The notes: a model not told the origin generated them from the sequence alone. 64,000 bases of DNA from Ignavibacteriales bacterium (GCA_020635285.1 JACKAB010000008.1:1-64000); one strand, 5' to 3'; shown: positions 36,963-47,900, counted from the stretch's first letter. A program made the numbers and translations.

Positions 36963-39419
36963 ATGATAACAGAAAAAACATTTACTCCAAAACTATCACC
37001 TGATCACAACTTGATTTTAGATTCTGTCAGGGATGGTATTGTTGCTATTGATAGAGAAATGAATCTTATCTATTTCAATAATTCATTTAAAGAACGCTTT
37101 GAATTATTTATTGGTGAAAAACTTAAAAGCAACAAAGCTCTTACTTCATACAAGGGATTTTCTCGTTTTGCAAAGTTTGAAGATGAATGGAATTATTGGG
37201 TGGAAAGATGTTTTGCAAATGAAAAATTTAGTGAAGATATTGAATATCAACTGAGTGGAAAAACACTTCACTTTAAACTTAATTTTACTCCAATATTAAA
37301 GAATGACGATGTCCAATCAATACAACTTACGTTAATTGATGAAACCCTCCGGTTCCAGTATGAAGAATTATTAAAAACTAAAGTTAAAGATTGTGATACA
37401 TGCAAAAATCAACAATCAGCAGATGCAAAAAATATTGCTGAGGAAAGAGATGATGCAGTGGCTTTATTAATGGAAAATGTTGAAAGATTACAGATCGTAT
37501 TTGAAGGTTCAAGTGATGGATTTTGGGATTGGGACATTGAGAAAGATAAAATCTTCCATAGTAAACAATATTTTGAAATACTTGGTTTTAGAAATGGAGA
37601 ATTAAAATCTAACTTAACCACTTGGGAAAGCCGTGTTCATCCCGATGATGTTGATGAAGTTCTTGAATCTCTTCATGCTCACCTTGAAGGAAAAACAAAC
37701 CAGTTTAATTGTGAGTACAGAGTTTTAACAAAAAGTAATGAGTGGAAATGGGTTTTAGATAAAGGTAAAGTTGCGATCAGAGATGAAAATAATAATCCTT
37801 TAAGGTTTGCAGGCACTTTAAGCGATATTTCAGAAAGAAAAGCTGCGGAGGAAACTCTAAAAGAAAGCGAAGCCCGCTTTGTAAATATTGCAAATAATTT
37901 ACCAATTATGCTTTGGATGAGTGATCATAGAATTACAATTACTTATATGAATCCCAATGCGAAAGAATTTATCGGCGAGCTAGAAGGATTAAAAAATTTC
38001 AGAGATTTTATTCATAAAGACGATTTAAGATTTTTGCAAAAAGGTGTTCTAAATGTATACAAAAATAAAGAAAAGTTTAAAGGTGAAGTTAGACTTTTAC
38101 ATAAAAGAAAAGAATACAGATGGATTCTTATTCAAGTTGTTCCAAGAGTTTTGGAAAACGGCGAGTTTATTGGGATTTTAACTGCAGCAATTGATATACA
38201 TGAACGAAAAGAAGCTGAGAAAAAATTATTAGAAAGTGAAACACAGTTCAATGAAATAACATCTGTGGTTGCAGAAGGAATATTTTTAGTTGATGCAGAT
38301 AAAAAACTAAAATTTGCTAATCCCGAATTCTATAAGCTATTAGGATATAATTCTGATGAAATTATAAATACAGATATCTTCAATAAAATTTATTCGCATG
38401 CTAATAAAATTGAACAAAATTGTCCTATAGAAAGGGTCTTTGATAATGGAGAAACTGTCAGAGTATCATATGATTATTTCCAAACAAATGATGATGTGTA
38501 TTTACCCATTTCATTTGTTGCTTCTCCAATTTTAAGAGATGGAAAGATTACCGGATGCGTAACAGCCTTTCACGATATTACAGAACTAATTCAAAATGAG
38601 GAAGAGATAAAAAGATTTGTTGAGGAACTTCAGTTTAATAAAGAATTGATGGAAGAAAATGTTACTGAAGCTGCCAGACTAAATGAAATGCTCTGGGATT
38701 CTGAAACAAGACTTAAAGATTTAAATGCGAGCAAAGATAAATTTTTCTCAATAATTTCTCATGATCTTAGAAGTCCGTTTACATCAATAATAGGATTTGC
38801 TGAAGTAATGTTAGAAGATATTGAAACTCTTACAAAAGATGAAATTAAGGAATTTACGAACAGTATTTATAAATCTTCCAAAAACATTCAAAACTTATTA
38901 GAAAATTTACTTCAGTGGTCGAGGGTGCAAACAGGAAGAATAGAATTTAATCCAATCAATTTTGATTTAAATAATCTAATAAATGATGTGATAGCTCTTT
39001 TCCAAGTAAATGCGGCTAGGAAAAAAATTAATTTAATTAGTTCAGTCGAAAAAAATTATACCGTTAGAGCAGATAAATTTATGATTGATACTGTTTTAAG
39101 AAATTTAGTTTCTAACTCAATAAAATTCACAAATTCTGGTGGAGAAATTAAAGTTAATGTTGAAGAACTAAGTGAAAAAGAATTAACTATTAGTGTTTCA
39201 GATAACGGCGTTGGCATTAAAGAAGAAGTAATAGAAAAACTGTTTAAAATTGATAGCCATGTTACTACAAAAGGCACTGAAAAGGAAAAAGGAACCGGAA
39301 TAGGTTTAATATTATGTAAAGAGTTTGTTGAAAAACATGAAGGAAAAATTTGGGTAGAAAGTAAAATTGACGAAGGAAGCCAATTTAAATTTATTCTACC
39401 CATTAAAAATGTAAGCTAA
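36963..39419 (+). CDS. Multi-PAS sensor histidine kinase
   Basis: An 818-residue cytoplasmic kinase with no membrane segments. Four PAS-like domains lie at about 14-130, 175-292, 300-415 and 430-540; the second and third end in PAC sequences (GTLSDISERK, AAIDIHERKEAE). A coiled coil (540-590) leads to HisKA with H600 in ISHDLRSPF, and the ATPase domain has DNGVGI and EKGTGIGLILCKEF. A CDTC pair (C144, C147) lies in the first linker and could sense redox state (inference). No response regulator is adjacent, so the partner is unknown. Confidence 0.9.
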   Translation: MITEKTFTPKLSPDHNLILDSVRDGIVAIDREMNLIYFNNSFKERFELFIGEKLKSNKALTSYKGFSRFAKFEDEWNYWVERCFANEKFSEDIEYQLSGKTLHFKLNFTPILKNDDVQSIQLTLIDETLRFQYEELLKTKVKDCDTCKNQQSADAKNIAEERDDAVALLMENVERLQIVFEGSSDGFWDWDIEKDKIFHSKQYFEILGFRNGELKSNLTTWESRVHPDDVDEVLESLHAHLEGKTNQFNCEYRVLTKSNEWKWVLDKGKVAIRDENNNPLRFAGTLSDISERKAAEETLKESEARFVNIANNLPIMLWMSDHRITITYMNPNAKEFIGELEGLKNFRDFIHKDDLRFLQKGVLNVYKNKEKFKGEVRLLHKRKEYRWILIQVVPRVLENGEFIGILTAAIDIHERKEAEKKLLESETQFNEITSVVAEGIFLVDADKKLKFANPEFYKLLGYNSDEIINTDIFNKIYSHANKIEQNCPIERVFDNGETVRVSYDYFQTNDDVYLPISFVASPILRDGKITGCVTAFHDITELIQNEEEIKRFVEELQFNKELMEENVTEAARLNEMLWDSETRLKDLNASKDKFFSIISHDLRSPFTSIIGFAEVMLEDIETLTKDEIKEFTNSIYKSSKNIQNLLENLLQWSRVQTGRIEFNPINFDLNNLINDVIALFQVNAARKKINLISSVEKNYTVRADKFMIDTVLRNLVSNSIKFTNSGGEIKVNVEELSEKELTISVSDNGVGIKEEVIEKLFKIDSHVTTKGTEKEKGTGIGLILCKEFVEKHEGKIWVESKIDEGSQFKFILPIKNVS

Positions 39420-39432
39420 GTTGTTTGTAAAA

Positions 39433-39744
39433 TTATACTTTCACAACAGAATTAGATGAATCGCCAAAATGAGTTGTTTTTTGGCCGTCTGCTTCTGCAT
39501 CGGTTAACCAAGTACTATCATCCATAAAATACTTGAATTCATATTCTTTATCTTTTTCTAAATCCACAACAATTGAAAAAGAACCATCCTTAACAAGTTT
39601 TTTCATTCTGTGAGATTTATAATCCCAATTATTAAATGAACCAAGAAGATTAGCTTTAGTATATTTAGAGCCGACTTCGGGTGGAATTCTGAAAGTAACT
39701 TTACAAATTGGCTTTGCTTTTAGATATTTTTTTGCTATTGACAT
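39433..39744 (-). CDS. Stand-alone CBM48/AMPK glycogen-binding-domain protein
   Basis: A 103-residue soluble protein consisting of one carbohydrate-binding module-48 domain, as found N-terminal to branching enzymes and in AMPK beta. KANLLGSFNNWDYKSHRM is the conserved strand with the glycan-stacking tryptophan, and YEFKYFMDDSTWLTDAEAD is the second tryptophan strand. No catalytic domain. It converges on the sensor kinase gene. Binding to alpha-glucan or an interaction role is inferred from the family. Confidence 0.85.
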   Translation of the reverse strand: MSIAKKYLKAKPICKVTFRIPPEVGSKYTKANLLGSFNNWDYKSHRMKKLVKDGSFSIVVDLEKDKEYEFKYFMDDSTWLTDAEADGQKTTHFGDSSNSVVKV

Positions 39745-39970
39745 AACGGGTCCTCTTTAAATAAAATAAATTAAATGAAAAGTTAATGTTCAAATTTAAA
39801 TAAATTTTACATGTATTTCTATGTAAAACAAAATAATAGAATTAAATTAACTGGATTCAACAATACTAAATTTGCCTATAATCAAAAATGACTTGCAGTA
39901 TGATTTAGAGTATAAGAATAGTGGAGTGGGAAGAAAAAGTACTCATTTGCTGAAATTAAGTCATGCGAAA

Positions 39971-40000
39971 ATAAAAAACCTCACAAAATTGCAAGGTTTT
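39971..40000 (-). terminator. Terminator downstream of tRNA-Asp
   Basis: Reading the minus strand, AAAACCTTGC and GTGAGGTTTT pair over ten positions (two G-U) around an AATTTT loop, followed by TT and ATTTT. It begins three bases after the mature tRNA end. Confidence 0.7.
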
Positions 40001-40003
40001 AAG

Positions 40004-40077
40004 CGGGGCCGACGAGACTCGAACTCGCGACCTCCTGCGTGACAGGCAGGCGTTCTAACCAACTGAACTACGACCCC
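40004..40077 (-). tRNA. tRNA-Asp (GTC)
   Basis: Minus-strand 74-base cloverleaf. The acceptor arm GGGGTCG (40071-40077) pairs with CGGCCCC (40005-40011), discriminator G at 40004. D-loop AGTTGGTTAGA, anticodon loop CTGTCAC with GTC at 40041-40043, T-arm GCGAG-TTCGAGT-CTCGT. CCA is not encoded. It stands alone upstream of a terminator. Confidence 0.96.
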
Positions 40078-40137
40078 AAAAAACTATAATAATATAGAAT
40101 CAAAACGTAATATATTTTTCTTATAAATGCAACAGAA

Positions 40138-41244
40138 TTATAACTTTTTAACTCCAAAATTAACGCCAACAGCAACTGCGGTTTGTAAAGTTTGATTAGT
40201 TCTTGTAACTAATTTTTGTTTTTTAATCGCATCTTCAATTTTAACACTTACAATATCGGCACCTTTTAGTGCAACCATTCTATCAAATTTTTGTTTTATT
40301 GCAAGTTCAATTGCGTAAGTTCCAAATCTAGTTGAAAGAATTCTATCATAAGGTGTGGGACTTCCTCCGCGCTGTAAATGTCCGAGTACAGTATACCTTG
40401 TTTCAAGTTCAGTATTATCGCTAATCATTTTAGAAACATATTCGGCAATTCCTCCAAGTTGAATCGGGTCGGTTCTTTTAATATCTTTTGCCTTAACAAT
40501 CATTTCACCATCAATAGCTTTGGCACCTTCGGCAACACAAACAAGACTAAATCGTTTTCCCTGCATATGTCTTTGTTCAACTTTATCATAGACTGCTTCC
40601 CAGTCAAATGGAATTTCCGGAAGGAGAATAATATCAGCTCCGCCTGCTAAACCTCCGTGCAAAGCAATCCAACCTGCATATCTTCCCATAACCTCAATCA
40701 CCATAACCCTGTGATGAGTTGAAGCAGTTGTGTGCAATCTATCCAAAGCTTCAGATACAACAAATACCGCTGAGTCATGCCCAAATGTCTGATCTGTAGC
40801 CTCAAGATCGTTATCAATAGTTTTAGGCACGCCAACAATGTTCATTCCCATATCGCTTAATTTTTTTGATATGTGCATAGTTCCATCACCGCCAATTGCA
40901 ATTATAGCATCCAGATTCCATGCCTCATAATTTTTCATTGCTTTGTCGGAACGATCCATAATTTTTATATTGCCTTCAATGTTTTCAGGCCAATGAAATG
41001 GGTCGCCTTTATTCGATGAACCAAGAATCCTACCACCCTGAGCCAGAATTCCGGAAACGTCTTTATTATAAAGCTCAATTGCTTTTCCGGTTACGAGTCC
41101 CTCAAATCCATCTTGAATTCCTACAACAGTTAATCCATGATCATGAGCGGGTTTTGCAACACCTCTAATTACTGCATTTAGACCAGGGCAATCACCACCG
41201 CCAGTTAAAATTCCAATTCTTTTTATTTGTCTTCCTTTTGCCAT
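40138..41244 (-). CDS. pfkA: 6-phosphofructokinase
   Basis: A 368-residue glycolytic enzyme phosphorylating fructose-6-phosphate. Motifs: GGGDCPGLNAVIRG (phosphoryl donor loop), AIGGDGTMH with G121 (equivalent to E. coli G104), PKTIDND with K141 and catalytic D144, and EVMGRYAGWIAL. The G at 121 suggests ATP as donor, while K141 (E. coli G124) is the residue usually seen in PPi-dependent enzymes; this G/K combination occurs in the mixed group III family. The donor is therefore uncertain. The gene follows rnhC on the same strand after 68 bases. Confidence 0.93.
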   Translation of the reverse strand: MAKGRQIKRIGILTGGGDCPGLNAVIRGVAKPAHDHGLTVVGIQDGFEGLVTGKAIELYNKDVSGILAQGGRILGSSNKGDPFHWPENIEGNIKIMDRSDKAMKNYEAWNLDAIIAIGGDGTMHISKKLSDMGMNIVGVPKTIDNDLEATDQTFGHDSAVFVVSEALDRLHTTASTHHRVMVIEVMGRYAGWIALHGGLAGGADIILLPEIPFDWEAVYDKVEQRHMQGKRFSLVCVAEGAKAIDGEMIVKAKDIKRTDPIQLGGIAEYVSKMISDNTELETRYTVLGHLQRGGSPTPYDRILSTRFGTYAIELAIKQKFDRMVALKGADIVSVKIEDAIKKQKLVTRTNQTLQTAVAVGVNFGVKKL

Positions 41245-41312
41245 TATGTCCCTTAAAAATATTTAAAAAAAAAAATAAGTTTTTTTTATTTGATATTCTA
41301 TTAATTCGAAAT

Positions 41313-42224
41313 TTATTGTAGAATTTTTAACGTAGTTTTAAAATGAAGTTTAACAAGATTCTTAAATTCATCGCTTCCAAACCTTTCGTAAATGTTTAAT
41401 GCCGCATCTGTAACTTGATTTGATGCACCTTTTAAAACGTTAAACCCTTGCTGCTGTTGATGATTAAACCAATTATTCATTTCATGCCTAGCCAATATTG
41501 AAGCAGCCGCAACTCCAATGTATTGCTCCCCTCTAGGAAGTTTTATGAAATTCACTTCCTCAAATTCTTTTTCAGAGGCAAGCTCTAAATCTTTTTTGCT
41601 GAACTGATCTGTAATAATTGTTGAAGTTGGATTTAACTTAAAAACATTTTCAACCACTTTTGAGTGAGCCCAGTTAAGTAGATGATTTACATTTTTAAAT
41701 TTCTCGTAAAGTTTATTATATTTTTCGGGCTCAATTACTATAACAGAAAAATTCTTAGGGAATTTCTTTTTTATTTTTTTTGCTATTCCGTCAATTTTAT
41801 AATCTGTTAATTCTTTGCTGTCCCTTACATCTAATTCTAAAAGTTCTTCTTGAATATCTTTATTTACAAACATTGCTGCAACAACAAGTGGTCCAAAATA
41901 ATCTCCTTTGCCGGTTTCGTCTGTTCCAATGTATTCATCGTAATTTTTCTGCAACTGATTGTCAACCTTAAAATCCATTAATATATTTCCATTAACTATG
42001 GACTGAATTTCTTGATATTCAGCAGACAGATTATTTCCCTGAAGAACTGTTTTTACACCCTTTTTGCCAAAGTAAACTTGTACTTTTATTTTTTGATTAT
42101 TTTTTACAGCGGTTGTTTCGTAATTGTATTGTTTTTTTTCAACGGTTGAACAGTTGAAATTTGCTTTTTTGAGTTTAAATAAAACATCATTAATTTGTGT
42201 TAACGCTTTAGTCTGATTTGGCAC
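41313..42224 (-). CDS. rnhC: Ribonuclease HIII
   Basis: A 303-residue RNase HIII, removing RNA from RNA/DNA hybrids. The N-terminal TBP-like domain (about 1-85) distinguishes it from RNase HII. The catalytic domain starts YIGTDETGKGDYFGPLV with D102 and E103, then DVRDSKELTD, and ends with VAAASILARHEMNNWF. It is divergent from the GHL10 gene, with 137 bases between that contain both promoters. Confidence 0.93.
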   Translation of the reverse strand: MPNQTKALTQINDVLFKLKKANFNCSTVEKKQYNYETTAVKNNQKIKVQVYFGKKGVKTVLQGNNLSAEYQEIQSIVNGNILMDFKVDNQLQKNYDEYIGTDETGKGDYFGPLVVAAMFVNKDIQEELLELDVRDSKELTDYKIDGIAKKIKKKFPKNFSVIVIEPEKYNKLYEKFKNVNHLLNWAHSKVVENVFKLNPTSTIITDQFSKKDLELASEKEFEEVNFIKLPRGEQYIGVAAASILARHEMNNWFNHQQQQGFNVLKGASNQVTDAALNIYERFGSDEFKNLVKLHFKTTLKILQ

Positions 42225-42361
42225 TTTTACCTTAAAAATTAAATTAAATTATCGATAGCAAAAAGTTACATTTTTTTATAATAATTAGTTTTTATCTACT
42301 TTAATAAACTTATATTTTGTATAATCAATTTGAAAATCAATTTATTTAAACCAATTGGAAA

Positions 42362-44725
42362 ATGTTTATGAATAAAACTACTACTCTTATAATTTTTCTC
42401 ATTTCCAGCGTTTTATTTTCCCAATCGATTACACCTAAAAGAGAATTTAGAGCAACTTGGGTTGCAACAGTTATTAATTTAGATTGGCCATCAGCACCTG
42501 GGCTTTCTAGTGAAAAACAAAAGCAAGAATTAGTTGATCTATTTGACAAAATTGAAGCCACAAATATTAATGCTGTAATTTTTCAAATAAGATCAGAATG
42601 TGACGCAATGTATGCTTCATCCTACGATCCTTGGTCTTATTGGTTAACTGGTTCACAAGGTACACCACCATCTCCTTATTATGATCCTCTTGAGTTTGCT
42701 GTTGAAGAGGCTCATAAACGCGGATTGGAATTACATGCTTGGTTTAATCCATATAGGGCTGAGCGACAAGTAAATAATTATATTACTGCAAATAATCATG
42801 TAACAAACCTTCATCCCGATTGGCTTATACGAAAAGGAAATATTAAATTTTTGAATCCCGGTTTACCTCAAGTAAGGGAATATGTAACTAATGTTATTAT
42901 GGATGTTGTGAGCAGATACAAAGTTGATGGTGTTCATTTCGATGATTACTTCTATCCGTACCCACCAGATGAAATTGATAACGAAGACTTTCAAACATTT
43001 GTTGATTACTCACGTGGCTTTGTAAGTATTGATGATTGGAGAAGAGACAACGTTAATGAATTATTAAGAATGATTCATGATTCCATTCAAGTTGTAAGAC
43101 CTGAAGTAAAATTTGGCATGAGTCCTTTTGGAATTTATAAAAACGGAGTTCCAGCTGGAATTTCTGGGCTAGATGCATACAGCTCTATTTATTGTGATCC
43201 AGTTGCCTGGCTTCAAGAAAAAATAATTGATTATTTGACACCGCAACTTTATTGGCAATTTGGCGGGGGACAAGATTATGGCAAACTTTTACCTTGGTGG
43301 GCATCTCAAGTTGGAGAGAGACATTTGTATCCGGGGCAAGCTTTATATAGAGCCGGAAGTTTTCCAATTGGGGAAATACCAAGACAAATTAGATTGAACA
43401 GGGCAACAACAAATACGTATGGAAGTGTTTTTTTTAGGGCACAAAATTTATTCGAAAATCTAAATGGAACAACCGATTCGTTACTTAATACTTACTACAA
43501 ATATAAATCCCTAATTCCTCAAATGAGCTGGAAAGATCAAATAATACCGAATGAACCCAGCAATTTACGTTTTGAAACGCTTGCAAACATAAGAGGAAAT
43601 GGAATTGTATGGGATAAACCTTCAACAGCTTCTGATGGTGATTCTGCTTCTATGTATGTTATTTATCAACTCGCAAATTTAACTCCGACCGCAGATGATT
43701 TGGAAAACCCGGCAAATATTTGGAAAATATCAAGTGAAAATTACACGACATTAAACTCTAGTGATAGATCAACTAGTAAGATGTATTTTGCAGCCGCTTC
43801 TCTAGATGATAATTACAATGAGAGTGGTATCAGTAATGTGATTGAAGTTGAAGTAACAAAACCAGCTGTACCAATGCTGCTTGCTCCAGTTGATAACGCA
43901 CCAAATCAAAGAGACACAACAATTTTAGTCTGGGATAATTCAAACGGTTCAAGTTTCAATCGATTACAGGTTGCTTCATCTACGGATTTTGATAGTATTG
44001 TTTATCAAGCAAATGGAATTATTGATACATTTAAATTTGTTACAGGCTTAGATGGATTAACTCAATATTATTGGAGAGTTTCTGCTTTAAACATTGCCGG
44101 TGAAAGTGAGTTTTCTGAAATAAGAAACTTTACAACGGGTTTTCCAATCCCACCATTGTTAAATATGCCGGAAGATAAAACCACTGATGTAGAGTTGGAA
44201 CCAACATTGGTTTGGAACGCATCCTCAGTTGCGAATGAATATGAACTTCAAATTGCAGAAGGATTATCAATAGAACCATCAATAACAATTTTGGATACAC
44301 TTATTGCTGATACAACCATTAGCCTTTCCTCGTTAAACCCAGAAAAAATTTATTCGTGGCATGTTAGAGGGAAAAATGATTTCGGGTTTAGTAAATGGTC
44401 AGAAGTATTTAAATTTAAAACTGTATTAATTTCAAGCATAGATTTTGAAAGCGGTATTCCAATAACTTTTTCTCTTGCACAAAATTATCCAAATCCATTT
44501 AATCCAGAAACCAGAATTGATTTTTCGATAAATCAGAGTGATTTAACTACATTGAAGGTTTATGATTTATTAGGAAGAGAAGTTTCAGTTTTAAAAAATG
44601 AGTTTATGAACCGTGGTTCTTATTCACTAACTTTTAATGCAAGTAAACTTTCCAGCGGCGTTTACTTTTATGTTTTAAAGAGTGGAAATAATATTGAAAG
44701 AAGAAAAATGATGTTGATCAAATAG
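42362..44725 (+). CDS. GHL10-like glycoside hydrolase, T9SS substrate
   Basis: A 787-residue secreted protein. After a signal peptide (LIIFLISSVLFSQ) the GHL10/DUF187 barrel runs from about 25 to 380: REFRATWVATVINLDWPSA, AVIFQIRSECDAMY, ELHAWFNPYR and VDGVHFDDYFYP, with acidic D/E pairs. Two fibronectin-III-like domains (about 500-690) follow, and a T9SS C-terminal sorting domain (about 700-787) opening with NYPNPFNPET and ending RRKMMLIK. It would be exported and attached at the cell surface; the family is thought to act on peptidoglycan-derived or other glycans, substrate unknown. Confidence 0.9.
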   Translation: MFMNKTTTLIIFLISSVLFSQSITPKREFRATWVATVINLDWPSAPGLSSEKQKQELVDLFDKIEATNINAVIFQIRSECDAMYASSYDPWSYWLTGSQGTPPSPYYDPLEFAVEEAHKRGLELHAWFNPYRAERQVNNYITANNHVTNLHPDWLIRKGNIKFLNPGLPQVREYVTNVIMDVVSRYKVDGVHFDDYFYPYPPDEIDNEDFQTFVDYSRGFVSIDDWRRDNVNELLRMIHDSIQVVRPEVKFGMSPFGIYKNGVPAGISGLDAYSSIYCDPVAWLQEKIIDYLTPQLYWQFGGGQDYGKLLPWWASQVGERHLYPGQALYRAGSFPIGEIPRQIRLNRATTNTYGSVFFRAQNLFENLNGTTDSLLNTYYKYKSLIPQMSWKDQIIPNEPSNLRFETLANIRGNGIVWDKPSTASDGDSASMYVIYQLANLTPTADDLENPANIWKISSENYTTLNSSDRSTSKMYFAAASLDDNYNESGISNVIEVEVTKPAVPMLLAPVDNAPNQRDTTILVWDNSNGSSFNRLQVASSTDFDSIVYQANGIIDTFKFVTGLDGLTQYYWRVSALNIAGESEFSEIRNFTTGFPIPPLLNMPEDKTTDVELEPTLVWNASSVANEYELQIAEGLSIEPSITILDTLIADTTISLSSLNPEKIYSWHVRGKNDFGFSKWSEVFKFKTVLISSIDFESGIPITFSLAQNYPNPFNPETRIDFSINQSDLTTLKVYDLLGREVSVLKNEFMNRGSYSLTFNASKLSSGVYFYVLKSGNNIERRKMMLIK

Positions 44726-44796
44726 TTCATCGGTTTCAAATATTTCATTTGTTTGAGTAAAAAAATAGTTTTACTTTTAAGAATTGGAAAGATTTC

Positions 44797-44829
44797 TTTG
44801 TCCTTAATTTTAAGTATCAAATAAATTTG
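44797..44829 (+). promoter_or_regulatory. Candidate Bacteroidota-type promoter upstream of TonB receptor
   Basis: TTTG at 44797-44800, a 21-base spacer and TAAATTTG at 44822-44829, an exact TTTG/TAnnTTTG match. The expected start site near 44836 lies three bases before the ATG of the small upstream frame and about 150 before the receptor. Confidence 0.5.
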
Positions 44830-44838
44830 ATTTTAAAA

Positions 44839-44985
44839 ATGTTTATTTCTAATTTTTCTAAAAATACATCACTAATTCTCGTTCCTTTCGATACAGAGGA
44901 TTTTAGCTTAAAGGGTATAACACTAAATTCACTTATTGAATCTACCGAAAAATACAAAATTGAAAATGTAAGGGGAGTTAATTAA
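44839..44985 (+). CDS. Putative 48-residue upstream open frame
   Basis: Starts MFISNFSKNTSLILVPFD, ends ENVRGVN, and stops one base before the receptor ATG. No ribosome-binding site precedes it; from the candidate promoter its message would be almost leaderless. Composition looks coding, but no family is recognised. It may be a regulatory leader, a gene remnant or chance. Confidence 0.35.
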   Translation: MFISNFSKNTSLILVPFDTEDFSLKGITLNSLIESTEKYKIENVRGVN

Positions 44986-44986
44986 C

Positions 44987-47900
44987 ATGAAACATGTTAT
45001 AATTCTTTTTTTATCTGTTGTTTTTTGTTCTACAATATTACTTGCCCAAACTACCGGTAAAATTTCCGGAACTGTAACGGATGCAAATACAGGCGCACCT
45101 GTGATTGGTGCTAATATTATATTAGAAGGTAGCGCAATAGGAGCTGCTGCAGATATTGAGGGCTATTTTGTAATACTTAATGTTTCTCCAGGGACTTATA
45201 CACTCAAAGCTTCTGCAATAGGTTATTCAGCTTCAACATTGTTAAATGTGCGTGTAAATATTGATCAAACAACAAATACAGATTTTAAATTAAGTGAAGA
45301 AGTTTATGAAACCGGTGAAGTAGTTGTTGTAGCCAAAACACCTATTGTACAAAAAGATGTTGCTTCAAGTGGAGTAAATTTAAATTCCGAAGAAATACAA
45401 AATTTGCCCGTTGTTAGTATAACAAGTGTTGTAGGTCTTCAGGCGGGAGTTGATAACGGAGATATTAGAGGGAGTGGCTCAGCTGATGAGATCGTATATC
45501 AAGTCAATGGAATTACAATGAGAGACGGACGTGATAATACTCCTTACTCTAATGTAAGTTTTACGTCTGTTGAGCAAGTTAAAGTTCAGACTGGTGGATT
45601 TACAGCTGATGTCGGCGATGTTCGCTCAGGCTTGATTCAAGTAGTAACAAAAGAAGGCCAAACCGATAAATACACATTTAGCTTTTATTCTCAATACAGT
45701 CCTTACTCAAAAAAGCATTTTGGACAATCAGTTAATGATCCAAACTCATTTTTTTTACGACCTTATTTAGACGATGCAGTAGCTTGGACCGGAACAAAAA
45801 GCGGTGCTTGGAATGAATTCATTCAACGTCAATACCCTGAATTTATTGGTTGGAACGCTGTTTCTCAAAATACTCTTCAGAATGATAACCCCGATGATGA
45901 TTTATCTCCAGAAGCAGCAAGAAGATTATTTTTGTGGCAATATAGAAAAGCTTTTGAAATAGATAAACCTGATTATGATATTGATTTAAGTTTCGGTGGA
46001 CCAATTCCATTAGTCAGTAAAGAATTAGGAAATTTGAGATTTTTAGCTTCATATAAACAAAATGAAACTATGCTTCTTGTTCCTCTTTCAACCGATGATT
46101 ATAATGATTATGATGCCTCACTTAAATTGACTTCCGATCTTGGAGTTGGCAAAAAGTTAATGATTGAAGGACATTTTGGACAACAAGCTGGCACTGGAAC
46201 AAGCACAAGCGGACTTCCCGGGCTTTTTAAAGATGATTGGAGTTTAGCAGATAGAGTAGATTATGGTAATTATACAAAAGACGTTCTTTTCTCTAATGCT
46301 TATTTTTCACCAACTACTGTTAAGAGAAATTCACTTGCAGCCAAATTTACTAATGCAATAAGCTCTTCAACTTATTATGAAGTGGTTTTCAGCAATTTTA
46401 ATTCAGATTATAATACTTCTCCCGGAACTTCTAGAGATTATGATAAAAAGTATAAATTTGGAAATAATTATTTTGTCGATGAAGCGCCCTTTGGTTATGA
46501 TCAAGGTGCTTCCAATGTGATTAATCCTAGTGGAATGTTGCTTGGAACAATATACAGTCAATCTAGAGATAGCAGTTATGTTTCAACATATAATCTTAAG
46601 TTCGATCTTTCTAGTCAATTAGATAAATTTCATAACATTAAAACCGGTATCGATTTTAAATACATAGTTAATGATGTAAATTATGGTATTGTATCTGAAA
46701 CGTTTTCAAATGCTACTCGAAAATATACTTGGAATACAAAACCAATTCAGGCTGCAGTTTATGCTCAAGACAAGTTAGAGTTTGAAGAAATGGTCGCAAC
46801 TATTGGTGTAAGAGTTGAATATTCAGATCCTAATGATTCTTGGTATGATTATACTACTTATGATTTAGGCTTTACAGCGTCAAATGCAGAAAACAGAGAT
46901 CAGCTTATTCCTAAAAAAGACTTAAACCCTCAGGTTACTGTAATGCCAAGGCTTGGTATGGCTTTCCCAATTTCTGTAAATAGCAAATTATTTCTAAATT
47001 ACGGTCATTATCAAACTTTACCAATTCCTTCAAATTTATACAGAATTGCAAATGCAATTGATGGAAAATTAGAATTTATTTCCAATCCTGAATCAAAACT
47101 TGAAAAAACTATCCAATATGAATTAGGTTATGAGCAAAATATTTTGGATCAATTTTTACTAAGGATAACTGGTTATTATAAGGATATAACTAATGAATCA
47201 AGAGATATTACTTATATAAGCGCAGATGCAGGAGTTGTTACTTATGATAAACCTGAACCGGTAAGTTATAGAGATATTAGAGGTTTTGAATTTGAGCTAA
47301 ATAAAAATAGAGGTGAATGGATAACGGGCTTTATCAATTATAATTATATGGCATCATCCGATGGAAAATTTGGATGGGGAAAATATTATGAAAGCCCAAC
47401 ATTACAGAACATTTATATCCAATCGGAAGGTGAAAGCTGGCTTATTCAAAACAAATACAAGCCAAGGCCTGTTGCAAGATTAAACCTAAGTGTATTTACA
47501 CCAAATGAATTTGGACCTGAACTAATGGGAATTTATCCGTTAGAAGGTTGGAGGATGAATATTTTATCTACATGGAAAGCCGGAAGTTATACATCTTGGA
47601 CCGGAGGCAGTGGGGAAATAACGGCAAAAACTAGAAATAATCTCCAATGGGTTGATAATTTTAATACTGATTTAAGATTTTCAAAAGATTTTAATTTTGG
47701 CGCTGTGGACTTACAATTATTTGTTCAAATAAATAATCTATTTAATGATAAAAGGCTTTCGAGCACAGGATTTTCTAGAACTAATTTTGATTATGATCGT
47801 TACATAGAATCTTTACATTTATCATCATCTACTTCTGGTATTGAACAATTTAAGTATGTAAATATTCCAGGGGATGATAAACCGGGCGACTATAGAGATT

